Assembly (NCBI GenBank): GCA_964498755.1
Contig: CAZCIB010000019.1
Span: 1-37,638, forward strand
Direction of reading: 5' to 3'
Length of the DNA: 37,638 bases
Origin: RZZS01 sp964498755
GTDB taxonomy: Bacteria > Pseudomonadota > Alphaproteobacteria > Micavibrionales > Micavibrionaceae
The notes beneath the pieces are model-generated. The model was given only the letters and a program-made list of their open reading frames with translations. It did no database searches and was not told where the DNA came from. This document shows positions 1-7,976 of the stretch, one piece after another. A program made the translations under genes and the position numbers. Each line of letters opens with the position of its first letter. Position 1 is the first letter of the stretch.

Positions 1-93
1 CTGAAAGTATGAATCAATTCACCGCCTTATCCCAACTGTGTCCGGTAGTGTGCAAAGATAGAGATATTTTCTTCTGCCGGCTGCCCGCGACGC

Positions 94-513
94 TTATTTC
101 TGATTGGCGGACATTGATTTGACTAGCTTGAGAAGGTCTTTGCGTACCTTTTCATCCTTAATGGCATAGTATGCCCTTATCAGGTCTATCGTCTCTTTTT
201 TCTCAAAGAGGTTTTCAGATTGATAGGGTTCCTGATCCTTTTCAGAAAATCCGTAAGTCCCTGTGACTTGCCCACTGGCATTTTCCAGCTCATCGAAAAA
301 ATAACTGACAGGCACGCTCAAGACATTGCTGAACTGGAACAGACGGCCTGCGCTGATGCGGTTAAGTCCGCGCTCATACTTTTGAACCTGCTGGAAAGTA
401 ATGCTGACGGAGTCAGCGAGCTTTTCCTGGCTCCAGCCCAGTATAGTACGCCTTTGTCTGAGGCGAGCGCCGACATGCTCGTCAACTGACGTAGCGCTTC
501 CCTTCCTTCGCAT
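94..513 (-). CDS. XRE-family HTH transcriptional regulator
   Basis: Cro/C1-type DNA-binding protein of the small alphaproteobacterial family often found in the miaB-lnt neighbourhood. The HTH runs through GARLRQRRTILGWSQEKLAD, then TFQQVQKYERG (recognition helix), then ISAGRLFQFSNVL and SVPVSYFFDEL, which is the usual family pattern. The C-terminal ~60 residues are charged and helical. I chose ATG at 513 (139 aa) because family members begin about 10-15 residues before the VDEHVG motif. The frame stays open to an ATG at 642, which would add 43 residues of low-complexity, AT-rich coding that look unlike the family. None of the candidate starts has a good Shine-Dalgarno site. It lies downstream of lnt on the same strand. 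The regulated genes cannot be told from the sequence. The family is clear; the start is uncertain. Confidence 0.85.
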   Translation of the reverse strand: MRRKGSATSVDEHVGARLRQRRTILGWSQEKLADSVSITFQQVQKYERGLNRISAGRLFQFSNVLSVPVSYFFDELENASGQVTGTYGFSEKDQEPYQSENLFEKKETIDLIRAYYAIKDEKVRKDLLKLVKSMSANQK

Positions 514-682
514 TTTATTGTCTACGTTGTTTTCCAATGATCGCGTCTTTTCTTCTTTATGTAGCGGTGACGTACAGAAATCCCTATACTTATTCATGTT
601 ATTAATTGCGAATACCTGTGTATGCAATATGTTCTGAGACATATAATCTTTGGGTTACGCATGACAAGGCTGTCACATTGAG

Positions 683-2263
683 TTAACGGAACACTCTGAC
701 GGCTAATGCTATAAAAGTCAATATAATCATTGACAGGAAGTATAAAAAGTTTTCCTGCCGGGAAAACAAGCTTCTTTTTTCTAGCGCCTCTGGGATATAT
801 TTCACAATCACCACGCCGCTATTGTCGTAATCAATTACGGCCTTTTTACGTCCATAGGAGTCAAACAAGCCTGAAATACCCGTGTTTGCCGAACGTACAA
901 ATGGCACGCCTTCTTCTACGGCGCGGTACATTCCCTTGACCCAATGCTGCCTTGGGCCTGACGTATTACCATACCATGCGTCATTACTAACGTTAATAAT
1001 TAAATCAGAAGCGTTATTATCTTCAGGCATCACGCTTCCCGGGAAAATGACCTCATAGCATACGAGCGGAACAACTTCGAGGCTGTCCAGATTGTATACG
1101 CTCTTGCCCGTCCCGGCCTCAAAGCCTGAAAAGCCTGTAAGAGGAGTCATATCAAGCCATTCTTCAAACGGAAGATATTCTCCAAAAGGAACAAGATGGC
1201 TTTTATCATAGGTCCAGAGCGTGTCCAGATTATTATCAAAAGCCTGAATCGAATTGTAATGTCTCACATTTTTTTCACTGTCTTCTATTCTACGCAATAT
1301 CCCGGTTACCAGGGTCGCCCTGTCTCCATATCTTCCGAGTAAATACTTCAACTCCGAGACCGCTCTGTCATTGGCAAGCATGGTGTTTGTTATCGCGGTT
1401 TCGGGCCAGATTATTGTTACGTGATTCGCATCGATTTCAGACGCGGCTTTAGCCGTCGTCTCGATCAATATTTTAAAGCTGCGCCAGATTTCCCATTTTT
1501 TTTCCTGGGCGATATTTGGCTGCACGATAAGAATTGCATGATCTTTCACTGTGGCTGTCTTCTCTTGCAGCCTGAGATATCCGTAGAGATAAACTGAGCA
1601 GGAGAGGGAGACGGCAATCAGAACGGCCAGAACCTTGAATCGTTTACTTTCTCCGCCGGTTAACAGGCAGACGGGCAGGGACGCCAGCAATATTGTCAAA
1701 AGACCGAGAAAATAGCTGCCGCCCAGTGAAACGATTTGTACGACAGGCAACGCCTGATACCAGCCATACGCTGTCAGGTTCCATGGAAAGCCGGTGAACA
1801 AAAATCCGCGCAGCCACTCGGACATTGAGAGAAAAACGGCAAAAGACAAGAAAAAGGAAAAGCCGTTGTTCCTGAATAAAAACTTATGCGCTAGGCATAA
1901 AACGCCAGGGAAGAACGCCAGCGCGAAAGGCAGGCCGGCGGCTGCAAGCGGCCAGGCCCATGCATAGGCGTTTCCCTCGACGAGTAACGCGTTGGCGACC
2001 CAGTTCAGGCCAAATAGAAAGAAGCCAAACCCGAAGAACCAGCCCGCGGCAAAGCTTTGATACAACTTGTTCGCGCGCAGGTGAAAAAAATACAGCGGGC
2101 TGTAGCTGAGAAAAAATACGGGCCAGAATCCAAAAGGCGGCATAGCGAGGACGAGCAGCGAACCAGCGCCAAAACACGCTAGGCCGATGAAAAGCGTTTC
2201 ACGCTTTTGCGACAAGCCAGTATTGCCTGCATTGTTCGCAGCGCTGACTAGAAGGCGCCGCAC
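683..2263 (-). CDS. lnt: Apolipoprotein N-acyltransferase
   Basis: Inner-membrane enzyme that adds the third acyl chain to the N-terminal cysteine of lipoproteins, using phospholipid as donor. At 526 aa it has the usual family length. The N-terminal half has several hydrophobic membrane segments (about residues 24-230). The nitrilase-fold domain follows and ends with a final membrane helix at the C-terminus. The catalytic triad is visible: Glu288 in IIWPETAI, Lys354 in YDKSHLVPFGEYLPF and Cys402 in VPLVCYEVIFPG. The start is GTG at 2263, with GGGAG seven bases upstream; only three bases separate it from the stop of the corC-like gene, so the two are likely co-transcribed. The last gene of this minus-strand set is the XRE regulator. 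Confidence 0.97.
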   Translation of the reverse strand: MRRLLVSAANNAGNTGLSQKRETLFIGLACFGAGSLLVLAMPPFGFWPVFFLSYSPLYFFHLRANKLYQSFAAGWFFGFGFFLFGLNWVANALLVEGNAYAWAWPLAAAGLPFALAFFPGVLCLAHKFLFRNNGFSFFLSFAVFLSMSEWLRGFLFTGFPWNLTAYGWYQALPVVQIVSLGGSYFLGLLTILLASLPVCLLTGGESKRFKVLAVLIAVSLSCSVYLYGYLRLQEKTATVKDHAILIVQPNIAQEKKWEIWRSFKILIETTAKAASEIDANHVTIIWPETAITNTMLANDRAVSELKYLLGRYGDRATLVTGILRRIEDSEKNVRHYNSIQAFDNNLDTLWTYDKSHLVPFGEYLPFEEWLDMTPLTGFSGFEAGTGKSVYNLDSLEVVPLVCYEVIFPGSVMPEDNNASDLIINVSNDAWYGNTSGPRQHWVKGMYRAVEEGVPFVRSANTGISGLFDSYGRKKAVIDYDNSGVVIVKYIPEALEKRSLFSRQENFLYFLSMIILTFIALAVRVFR

Positions 2264-2266
2264 CGT

Positions 2267-3274
2267 CTAACTCCCGGAAGAATGAAAATTTTCTGGAAGA
2301 TTGCGGATACGAATTCGTTTGACGCGGCGCGGATCGGCGTCGAGTACCTCAAAGACCATTCCACTTGCCGTATGGCGCAGGACTTCCCCCCTTGCAGGTA
2401 CGCGCCCCGCAATAGAAAAGACAAGCCCGCCCAGCGTATCGACGTCCTCGCGCTCGTCCCATGAAAGAAACTCTCCGTATTGTTGCTCGAAATCGCTTAC
2501 GTCGAAACGCGCATCAGCTTCGAGAGAACCATCGGTTTGCACGGATATTTCCGGCGGCTGCTCGTTTTCAAATTCATCGTCGAGCTCTCCGACGATAGCT
2601 TCGATCAAATCGCCAATCGTCACCAGTCCGTCAATGCCGCCATATTCATCGACGACAAGGGCCATATGTTTTCTGCTCTGGCGCATATGCAAGAGCAGAT
2701 CAAGCAGGGGCATCGCCGGGGAGACTATGGGAACTTCGCGGACAAGTTCACGGATCTTTACAGAACGGCCCGTCGCCATCTGCGTCAGAATGTCCTTGAT
2801 ATGTATAGTCCCGATCACGTCATCCATTGATTCCCTGTAAACGGGGATACGGCTAACCTGCTGCTCGGCCAGAAGTTTCATCAACTCTTCCTGCGGCGTT
2901 TCCAGGTCTATGGCGATGATGTCGGCGCGGGGAACCATGACGTCGATCGCTGTCATGCCCCTGAGCTTCAGGACATTTGAAATCAGGGTTTTTTCGTGTT
3001 CGGCAATAGAACCGGAAGGCTTCTGCTCTAGCTCTTCAATATATTCTTCCAGAGCCTCTCTGAGGGAAGACTCGTTTCTGCTTTTTACGCCGGTTTTAAG
3101 CCATGCGAAAAGCCCTTTAAAATCCTTGGCGTGATGTTGCCTGCCATTCACGTCAAAAGCCCGGCTCTCTTTTCCAGCGAGACCTGTTCGCACGAGATTG
3201 AGCCTGTCTTTTGGTATTTCGTTTTCTTTAAAATTCTGCATCTTAACCATCAAACTATGCCACAAGGGCGTCAC
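2267..3274 (-). CDS. CorC/HlyC-type CBS-domain protein
   Basis: Soluble hemolysin C/CorC-like protein with no DUF21 membrane domain. It has two CBS motifs (MTAIDVMVPRADIIAID through DVIGTIHIKDIL, then REVPIVSPAMPLLDLLLHMR through GGIDGLVTIGDLIEAIVGE). A CorC_HlyC/transporter-associated domain follows (about 245-325: DARFDVSDFEQQYG, DVDTLGGLVFSIAGRVP). Members of this family are linked to magnesium/cobalt handling or to membrane transport, but the exact role in alphaproteobacteria is not settled. The start is ambiguous. GTG at 3274 shares a GTGA overlap with the ybeY stop and is my choice; GTG at 3277 or ATG at 3250 and 3241 are possible. It sits between ybeY and lnt, as in many alphaproteobacteria and gammaproteobacteria. 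Confidence 0.92.
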   Translation of the reverse strand: MTPLWHSLMVKMQNFKENEIPKDRLNLVRTGLAGKESRAFDVNGRQHHAKDFKGLFAWLKTGVKSRNESSLREALEEYIEELEQKPSGSIAEHEKTLISNVLKLRGMTAIDVMVPRADIIAIDLETPQEELMKLLAEQQVSRIPVYRESMDDVIGTIHIKDILTQMATGRSVKIRELVREVPIVSPAMPLLDLLLHMRQSRKHMALVVDEYGGIDGLVTIGDLIEAIVGELDDEFENEQPPEISVQTDGSLEADARFDVSDFEQQYGEFLSWDEREDVDTLGGLVFSIAGRVPARGEVLRHTASGMVFEVLDADPRRVKRIRIRNLPENFHSSGS

Positions 3275-3807
3275 CACGCATAGGGGTTTTTATAGCCCAT
3301 CCTGTTCATTATCCATATTTCCATTTCCTCCATTTGTTCGGCCTCGGAATCCGAATTGTGATCGTAGCCAAGCAAATGCAACGTTCCGTGAACGGCGAGA
3401 TGCGACAAGTGCGCTTCGAACGGTATGAGCTTGCTTTCTGATTCCTCTTTTATTGTTTCATAGGCAAAGACAAGATCTCCCAGGGATATGGATGGAATTT
3501 CGGTTTGCGCTTCTGAAGATGGATCCAGCCTCTCACCATCATATTGCGGAAAGGAGAGCACATTGGTGGGTTTATCCTTTTCTCGATATTCCCGGTTTAA
3601 GGCCCTTATCAGATCGTCATTTCCGAGCAGGACGCTAATTTCGATATTTTTGTACTGCGAAATCTCCGGGGGCAGTGGCGCACAAAAAAAGACGTCTTTA
3701 ACGGCGCGCGTGACCGTCGTCGCCGGGGTTTTTTCTTCCGCTGTCCATCCGGCGAAGGGGATAGATACGTCGACGAGAACGTCAGGAGGATTTTTGATCA
3801 GCTTCAT
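3271..3807 (-). CDS. ybeY: Endoribonuclease YbeY / rRNA maturation factor
   Basis: Zinc-dependent endoribonuclease of the UPF0054 family, involved in 16S rRNA 3' processing and ribosome quality control in other bacteria. The metal-binding signature HxxxHxxxxxH is intact: His140, His144 and His150 in the HGTLHLLGYDH motif, followed by the usual acidic stretch SDSEAEQMEEME. The conserved TNVLSFP block is at about residues 81-87. At 178 aa it is slightly longer than the roughly 155 aa of the E. coli protein. Its ATG at 3807 overlaps the 3' end of phoH by 26 bases and its stop overlaps the corC-like start. This tight coupling is conserved in the family and points to translational coupling; no separate Shine-Dalgarno is evident. 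Confidence 0.95.
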   Translation of the reverse strand: MKLIKNPPDVLVDVSIPFAGWTAEEKTPATTVTRAVKDVFFCAPLPPEISQYKNIEISVLLGNDDLIRALNREYREKDKPTNVLSFPQYDGERLDPSSEAQTEIPSISLGDLVFAYETIKEESESKLIPFEAHLSHLAVHGTLHLLGYDHNSDSEAEQMEEMEIWIMNRMGYKNPYAW

Positions 3808-4759
3808 AGGCGTTTACTATCTTGTGAACGAGGGCATGTCTTACGACGTCTTCAGCCGTAAAGTGAATGAACTGAATGCCCGCAACATTTTGCAGGATAC
3901 GCATGGCGTCAGCCAGACCGGAGTTCTCGCCTTTGGGCAAATCACTCTGCGTCGGGTCTCCGGTCACGATGAAACGCGCCCCTTCACCCATCCGCGTCAG
4001 GAACATTTTCATCTGCGAAGGAGTCGCATTCTGGGCTTCATCCAGAATAACGAACGCATTGCCCAGGGTACGTCCACGCATAAAAGCCAGAGGCGCAATT
4101 TCAATATCCCCGGCGTCCGTCTTTTTCTGGATGACGTCATAAGGCATCATGTCATTGAGCGCGTCATAAATCGGCCTGAGATAGGGATCGACCTTTTCTT
4201 TCATATCGCCGGGCAGGAAACCGATGCGCTCGCCCGCTTCAAGGGCGGGACGGCAAAAAATCAGTTTTTCCACATCTCCCCTGATATAGGCCTGGACGGC
4301 CATGGCGACGGCAAGATAAGTTTTACCTGTTCCTGCGGGGCCAAGGCCAAAAACCATTTCATGGCTTTCTATTGCGCGGACATATTCCGCCTGCGTTGGC
4401 GAGCGCGGACTGATTGTTTTTTTCTTGGTTTTGATCGCCTTCTTGATGTTGTCGAGCAAGTCTTTGCCATTCGCCGCTCCCTCGTTTTGCCTCTCGGCGG
4501 CGCTTTCGACGAAGCGCAAGGCGGCTTCTATTTCGGCATGTCCGACGTCGTGGCGGCTTTGCAGCTTGTCCCACAACGTTGAAAGAACAGTTTCCGCCGA
4601 TGCGACGGCGTCTTTCGGGCCTTGCAGGTGCAAAAGATTCCCGCGCCCGGATATTACGACGCCGAGCCGCTCCTCAAGCGTTTTGAGGTGCTCGTTACTT
4701 TCGCCGAAGAGAGCCGGGAGAAGATCGTTATTCTCGAATTCGAGACTGACAGATGTCAA
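3782..4759 (-). CDS. phoH: PhoH-like ATPase
   Basis: PhoH/PhoL family P-loop ATPase (cytosolic; thought to act with YbeY on RNA, not firmly established). Residues 1-110 form the N-terminal KH-like segment. Walker A is GPAGTGKT at 140-147 and Walker B is VILDEAQN near 237-244, followed by the MKMFLTRMGEGARFIVTGDPTQSDLP block typical of the family. The start is TTG at 4759, with AGGAAC about eight to nine bases upstream; no in-frame ATG lies before the conserved N-terminal region. 325 aa is the normal length. It lies between miaB and ybeY, the standard order. Confidence 0.95.
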   Translation of the reverse strand: MTSVSLEFENNDLLPALFGESNEHLKTLEERLGVVISGRGNLLHLQGPKDAVASAETVLSTLWDKLQSRHDVGHAEIEAALRFVESAAERQNEGAANGKDLLDNIKKAIKTKKKTISPRSPTQAEYVRAIESHEMVFGLGPAGTGKTYLAVAMAVQAYIRGDVEKLIFCRPALEAGERIGFLPGDMKEKVDPYLRPIYDALNDMMPYDVIQKKTDAGDIEIAPLAFMRGRTLGNAFVILDEAQNATPSQMKMFLTRMGEGARFIVTGDPTQSDLPKGENSGLADAMRILQNVAGIQFIHFTAEDVVRHALVHKIVNAYEADQKSS

Positions 4760-4828
4760 AGCGCGCCGTTCCTGAATAATGCCTGTACGGATAATTGTAT
4801 TACAAAATGATCACAAAGAAGTAAATTT

Positions 4829-6199
4829 TCAAGCTTTCTCTGCGCCGAGCGCCGTTTCTCCGATCGATACGATATCGCCGGCCAGTGAATTGGCAAAGCC
4901 TTCAGTAATCTTAACGTTCATGATTTCACCGATCAGCCTCTTGTGGCCTTTGACGTACACGGCCTGATTATAAGGGCTGCGTCCGTGGAGCTGCCATTCA
5001 TCCCGGCCCGTACGGTCAAACAGGACGGGCATTTCCAGACCTGCGCTGTTACGGTTGAAGGCGAGTTGCTGTTCGTTCAGAAGCGCCTGCAATCTCTGCA
5101 GGCGTTCGCTTTTGACGTCTTCGCGGACAAGACCGCCCATATTCGCCGCGGGCGTGCCGGGGCGCGGGCTGTACTTGAATGAGTAAGCCGAGGCGAAGCC
5201 GATTTCGCGCACGAGCGTCATCGTGTCTTCGAAATCCTGATCCGTTTCGCCGGGGAAGCCGACGATAAAATCTGAAGACAGGGCAATATCGGGGCGCGCC
5301 TTGCGCAGATCTTCGATAATCCGGTAATAGGTCTCCGCCGTGTGCTTGCGGTTCATAAGTTTAAGGATACGGTCGGAACCGCTCTGCACCGGCAAATGCA
5401 GAAACGGCATGAGCTTCTCAACGTCGCGGTGCGCCGCAATCAGCGCGGCATCCATATCTCGCGGGTGCGAGGTCGTATAGCGAATCCGCTCCAGCCCTTC
5501 GAGATCGGCCATTTCCTCGACAAGGCGGCCCAGCCCCCATGTCGCGCTTTCCAGACCTTCGCCGTGCCAGGCGTTCACATTCTGGCCAAGGAGAGTAATC
5601 TCTTTCACGCCGTTCTGGATCAGTTTTTGGGCCTCGTCAATTACAGCGCGCGCGGGCCGGGAAAATTCCGCGCCCCGCGTGTAAGGGACGACGCAGAACG
5701 TGCAGAATTTATCGCACCCCTCCTGCACGGAGAGAAATGCGGCGGGCCCCTGGTTCGTATGCTCTTCCGGGAGATAATCGAATTTCGTATCTGCGGGAAA
5801 ATCCGTATTGACGATGCGCGCTGTGCCGTAAGCGCCGCAGGCCTTCGCCACCATTTCGGGCAGCTCGTGATAGTTTTGCGGACCGAAAACAAGATCGACG
5901 CAGCGCGCGCGTTCAAGGATATAGTCTCCTTCGGCCTGCGCAACGCACCCGGCCACTGCGATTAACATCTCGCCGCCGGCTTGTTCCTTCGCCTCTTTAT
6001 TTTCGCGCAGACGGCCAAGCTCGGAGAAAACTTTATCCGTAGCTTTTTCCCGGATATGGCATGTATTCAGGATAACCATATCCGCGCCCTCTGGCGCGTC
6101 GACCTGCTTGTAGCCGAGCGGCGCCAGAACATCCGCCATGCGGCGGCTGTCATAGACGTTCATCTGACAGCCCCATGTTTTGATAAAAAGCTTTTTCAC
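4829..6199 (-). CDS. miaB: tRNA-2-methylthio-N6-isopentenyladenosine(37) methylthiotransferase MiaB
   Basis: Radical-SAM enzyme that converts i6A37 to ms2i6A37 in tRNAs reading UNN codons. The N-terminal UPF0004 domain carries the three cysteines of the auxiliary [4Fe-4S] cluster (Cys11, Cys47, Cys85). The radical-SAM CxxxCxxC is Cys162-Cys166-Cys169 in GCDKFCTFCVVPYTRG, and a TRAM domain occupies about the last 70 residues. Motifs HLPVQSGSDRILKLMNRKHT and DFIVGFPGETDQDF are also present. 456 aa is typical. The start is GTG at 6199, preceded by GGGAAGGG close upstream. It is divergent from the hydroxyacid dehydrogenase gene, with 85 bases between, which must hold promoters for both directions. 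Confidence 0.97.
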   Translation of the reverse strand: MKKLFIKTWGCQMNVYDSRRMADVLAPLGYKQVDAPEGADMVILNTCHIREKATDKVFSELGRLRENKEAKEQAGGEMLIAVAGCVAQAEGDYILERARCVDLVFGPQNYHELPEMVAKACGAYGTARIVNTDFPADTKFDYLPEEHTNQGPAAFLSVQEGCDKFCTFCVVPYTRGAEFSRPARAVIDEAQKLIQNGVKEITLLGQNVNAWHGEGLESATWGLGRLVEEMADLEGLERIRYTTSHPRDMDAALIAAHRDVEKLMPFLHLPVQSGSDRILKLMNRKHTAETYYRIIEDLRKARPDIALSSDFIVGFPGETDQDFEDTMTLVREIGFASAYSFKYSPRPGTPAANMGGLVREDVKSERLQRLQALLNEQQLAFNRNSAGLEMPVLFDRTGRDEWQLHGRSPYNQAVYVKGHKRLIGEIMNVKITEGFANSLAGDIVSIGETALGAEKA

Positions 6200-6284
6200 T
6201 TACCCTTCCCAAACACAATTGACCATAACGTTAAATCACGTCTAGTCTGTTAAAATCAAGAAAGACAATGACCGGAGTCGAAAA

Positions 6285-7256
6285 TTGGCCGGAACAATAC
6301 TCGTATTCGAGAAACTGGAAGAGTCCAGAATGACGCGCCTTGAAGAGCGCTTCGAGGTGATACGCGCATGGAAAGAGCGCGATCTGGAACAGCTTATAAG
6401 AGGCCGTGGCGCCGACATAACGGCTGTTATCTCTTCTTCTCTGGTGACATTAAGGGCGCCTTTGATACAGGCTTTGCCCAATCTGGGCGTCGTATCCACA
6501 TATTCCTCCGGCACAACGCATATCGACGTGAAAGAACTCGAGGCGCGCGGCGTTGCGTTGGGAAACACGCCTTCAGTCGCATCGGAGGACGTCGCCGATC
6601 TGGCCATGGGAATGACCGTCGCTTTAATGCGCAGACTTGTTGAAGGCGATATGGCGGCCCGTTTCGGAAAATGGAGAGACAGCAAGCAGTTCCTGTCTCC
6701 GTCTTTAAACGGCAAAACGATGGGCGTCTTTGGCATGGGGGCCATCGGGCAGGGGTTGGCGCGGCGCGCCGAAGCGTTTGGAATGAATATTCTCTACAGT
6801 AGCCGAACGCCCAAAAACGACCTGCCTTATGAATTTGTTTCCAGCATCAGCGCGCTTGCCGAACAATCGGACGTTCTTGCGCTGTGCTGCCCCGGAAACC
6901 CGCAAACAAAAGGCATCGTGAATGCGGGCGCGCTTGAGGCGCTGGGGCCGAAAGGATATCTGGTTAACGTCGCAAGGGCAGTGGTGATAGATAAAGACGC
7001 CTTGATCACGGCGCTCGCCAACCGGAAAATTGCCGGGGCGGCTCTCGACGTCTTCTGGGACGAACCGGAAGTTCCAAAAGAACTTGTGACGATGGACAAC
7101 GTCGTTCTGGCGCCGCATATCGGCTGGGCGACGCATGAAAGCTTCGCCGCCATGGAGGAGCTGGTATTGGAAAACATTTTCGCGTTTTTTGACGGAAAAC
7201 CTCTCCCCGGACTGGTTTTACCAAAAGCCGCGCCAGAGGCCGCAACGGGGACATAA
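6285..7256 (+). CDS. D-isomer-specific 2-hydroxyacid dehydrogenase (NAD(P)-binding)
   Basis: Cytosolic reductase/dehydrogenase of the D-2-hydroxyacid family, close in layout to glyoxylate/hydroxypyruvate reductases. The Rossmann motif is GMGAIG (150-155). The catalytic residues fit the family: Arg231 in VNVARAVVID, Glu260 in DVFWDEPEVP and His278 in LAPHIGWATHESF. The substrate cannot be fixed from sequence. The start is TTG at 6285 with GGAG (6274-6277) seven bases upstream; the ATG at 6268 is out of frame. 323 aa is the expected length. It reads away from miaB and is followed by a 159-base gap before the small secreted protein. Confidence 0.92.
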   Translation: MAGTILVFEKLEESRMTRLEERFEVIRAWKERDLEQLIRGRGADITAVISSSLVTLRAPLIQALPNLGVVSTYSSGTTHIDVKELEARGVALGNTPSVASEDVADLAMGMTVALMRRLVEGDMAARFGKWRDSKQFLSPSLNGKTMGVFGMGAIGQGLARRAEAFGMNILYSSRTPKNDLPYEFVSSISALAEQSDVLALCCPGNPQTKGIVNAGALEALGPKGYLVNVARAVVIDKDALITALANRKIAGAALDVFWDEPEVPKELVTMDNVVLAPHIGWATHESFAAMEELVLENIFAFFDGKPLPGLVLPKAAPEAATGT

Positions 7257-7405
7257 TTATTTCTTTTGGATAAGTTCAGGTTTCTGGCCGATCAACTGGC
7301 GACGTCTATTGAACCGTGCAAAAAAATAGTCCAAGTTGCGAACATCAATCGATCACGTTCACAGAAAATTAGCCATTACGGATTATGCTTTGAATCCGGA
7401 CAGGC

Positions 7406-7411
7406 AGGAGG
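7406..7411 (+). promoter_or_regulatory. Shine-Dalgarno fixing the start of the 7416 gene
   Basis: A full AGGAGG four bases before ATG 7416. It makes that ATG, which directly begins a signal peptide, far more likely than the upstream in-frame TTG at 7266. Confidence 0.75.
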
Positions 7412-7415
7412 AAAA

Positions 7416-7895
7416 ATGCGCGTCACTACTCTGGCAATCGCCTTGTTTCTAATTTCCGCAACCGCCGCTTACGCGGGAGGCGGATGTTATTCCACGCGTG
7501 AAGCGGAAGCGGAGCAAGGCATCCGAATTCATAGCGAGTTGATGGTGATTGGTTTGAATTGCCAGCATATGACCCCGGTGGGTCAACGGAACCTGTACGC
7601 GCAATACAGGACGTTCACGAGTAATTATTCCGACCTGATTTCGGGCTATGAAGACACGCTGATCAATTACTTCCGGCGGATAGGGCACCCTAATCCAGTC
7701 GCTTCGCTGAACCTGATGCGTACGGCCTTCGCCAACAAAATCTCTCTGGACGCCGCGCGCATGCGCCCGGATATTTTCTGCAAGCGTTATACAAAACGCA
7801 TTTCGCAGGCGAGCGCAATGAACCGGCAGGAAGTGCGCCAGTGGGCGTCAACTTTCTACCCGTCCCATCCCGTGTCAAAGCCGATTTGCAGATAA
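7416..7895 (+). CDS. Small secreted protein of unknown function
   Basis: I do not recognise the family. From ATG 7416 the product is 159 aa. It begins with a clean signal peptide (MRVTTLAIALFLISATAAYA, cleavage likely after AYA), so it should be periplasmic or exported. The mature part is about 139 aa with four cysteines (GGGCYS, GLNCQH, DIFCKR and the near-terminal PICR), which could make two disulfides. It is rich in charged helical sequence. The frame stays open upstream to 7266, but that extension has no ribosome site and would bury the signal peptide. It lies between the hydroxyacid dehydrogenase and the AGCS symporter, with gaps of 159 and 81 bases, so operon membership is uncertain. 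Confidence 0.75.
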   Translation: MRVTTLAIALFLISATAAYAGGGCYSTREAEAEQGIRIHSELMVIGLNCQHMTPVGQRNLYAQYRTFTSNYSDLISGYEDTLINYFRRIGHPNPVASLNLMRTAFANKISLDAARMRPDIFCKRYTKRISQASAMNRQEVRQWASTFYPSHPVSKPICR

Positions 7896-7947
7896 TTTGC
7901 GAGCGGCGCTTTAAAAATCGCTTTTCAAAATTATTCAGGCCCTTATT

Positions 7948-7968
7948 CTGTATATCTGTTTTATACAG
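7948..7968 (+). promoter_or_regulatory. Inverted repeat abutting the ribosome site of the symporter gene
   Basis: CTGTATA, seven bases, TATACAG: a perfect 7-bp dyad ending right at the G-run that would serve as ribosome site for ATG 7977. It could be an operator or an RNA hairpin that limits translation. Only the symmetry is seen; function is inference. Confidence 0.35.
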
Positions 7969-7976
7969 GGGGCCAT

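Noticed and set aside
1..93. Possible SAM-type riboswitch before a metK gene expected to the left
   Set aside because: The segment is short and cut by the window edge, and I could not match any riboswitch consensus.
3488..4582. A 364-codon plus-strand frame opposite ybeY and phoH
   Set aside because: Both minus-strand genes have intact catalytic motifs, so the plus frame is a shadow.
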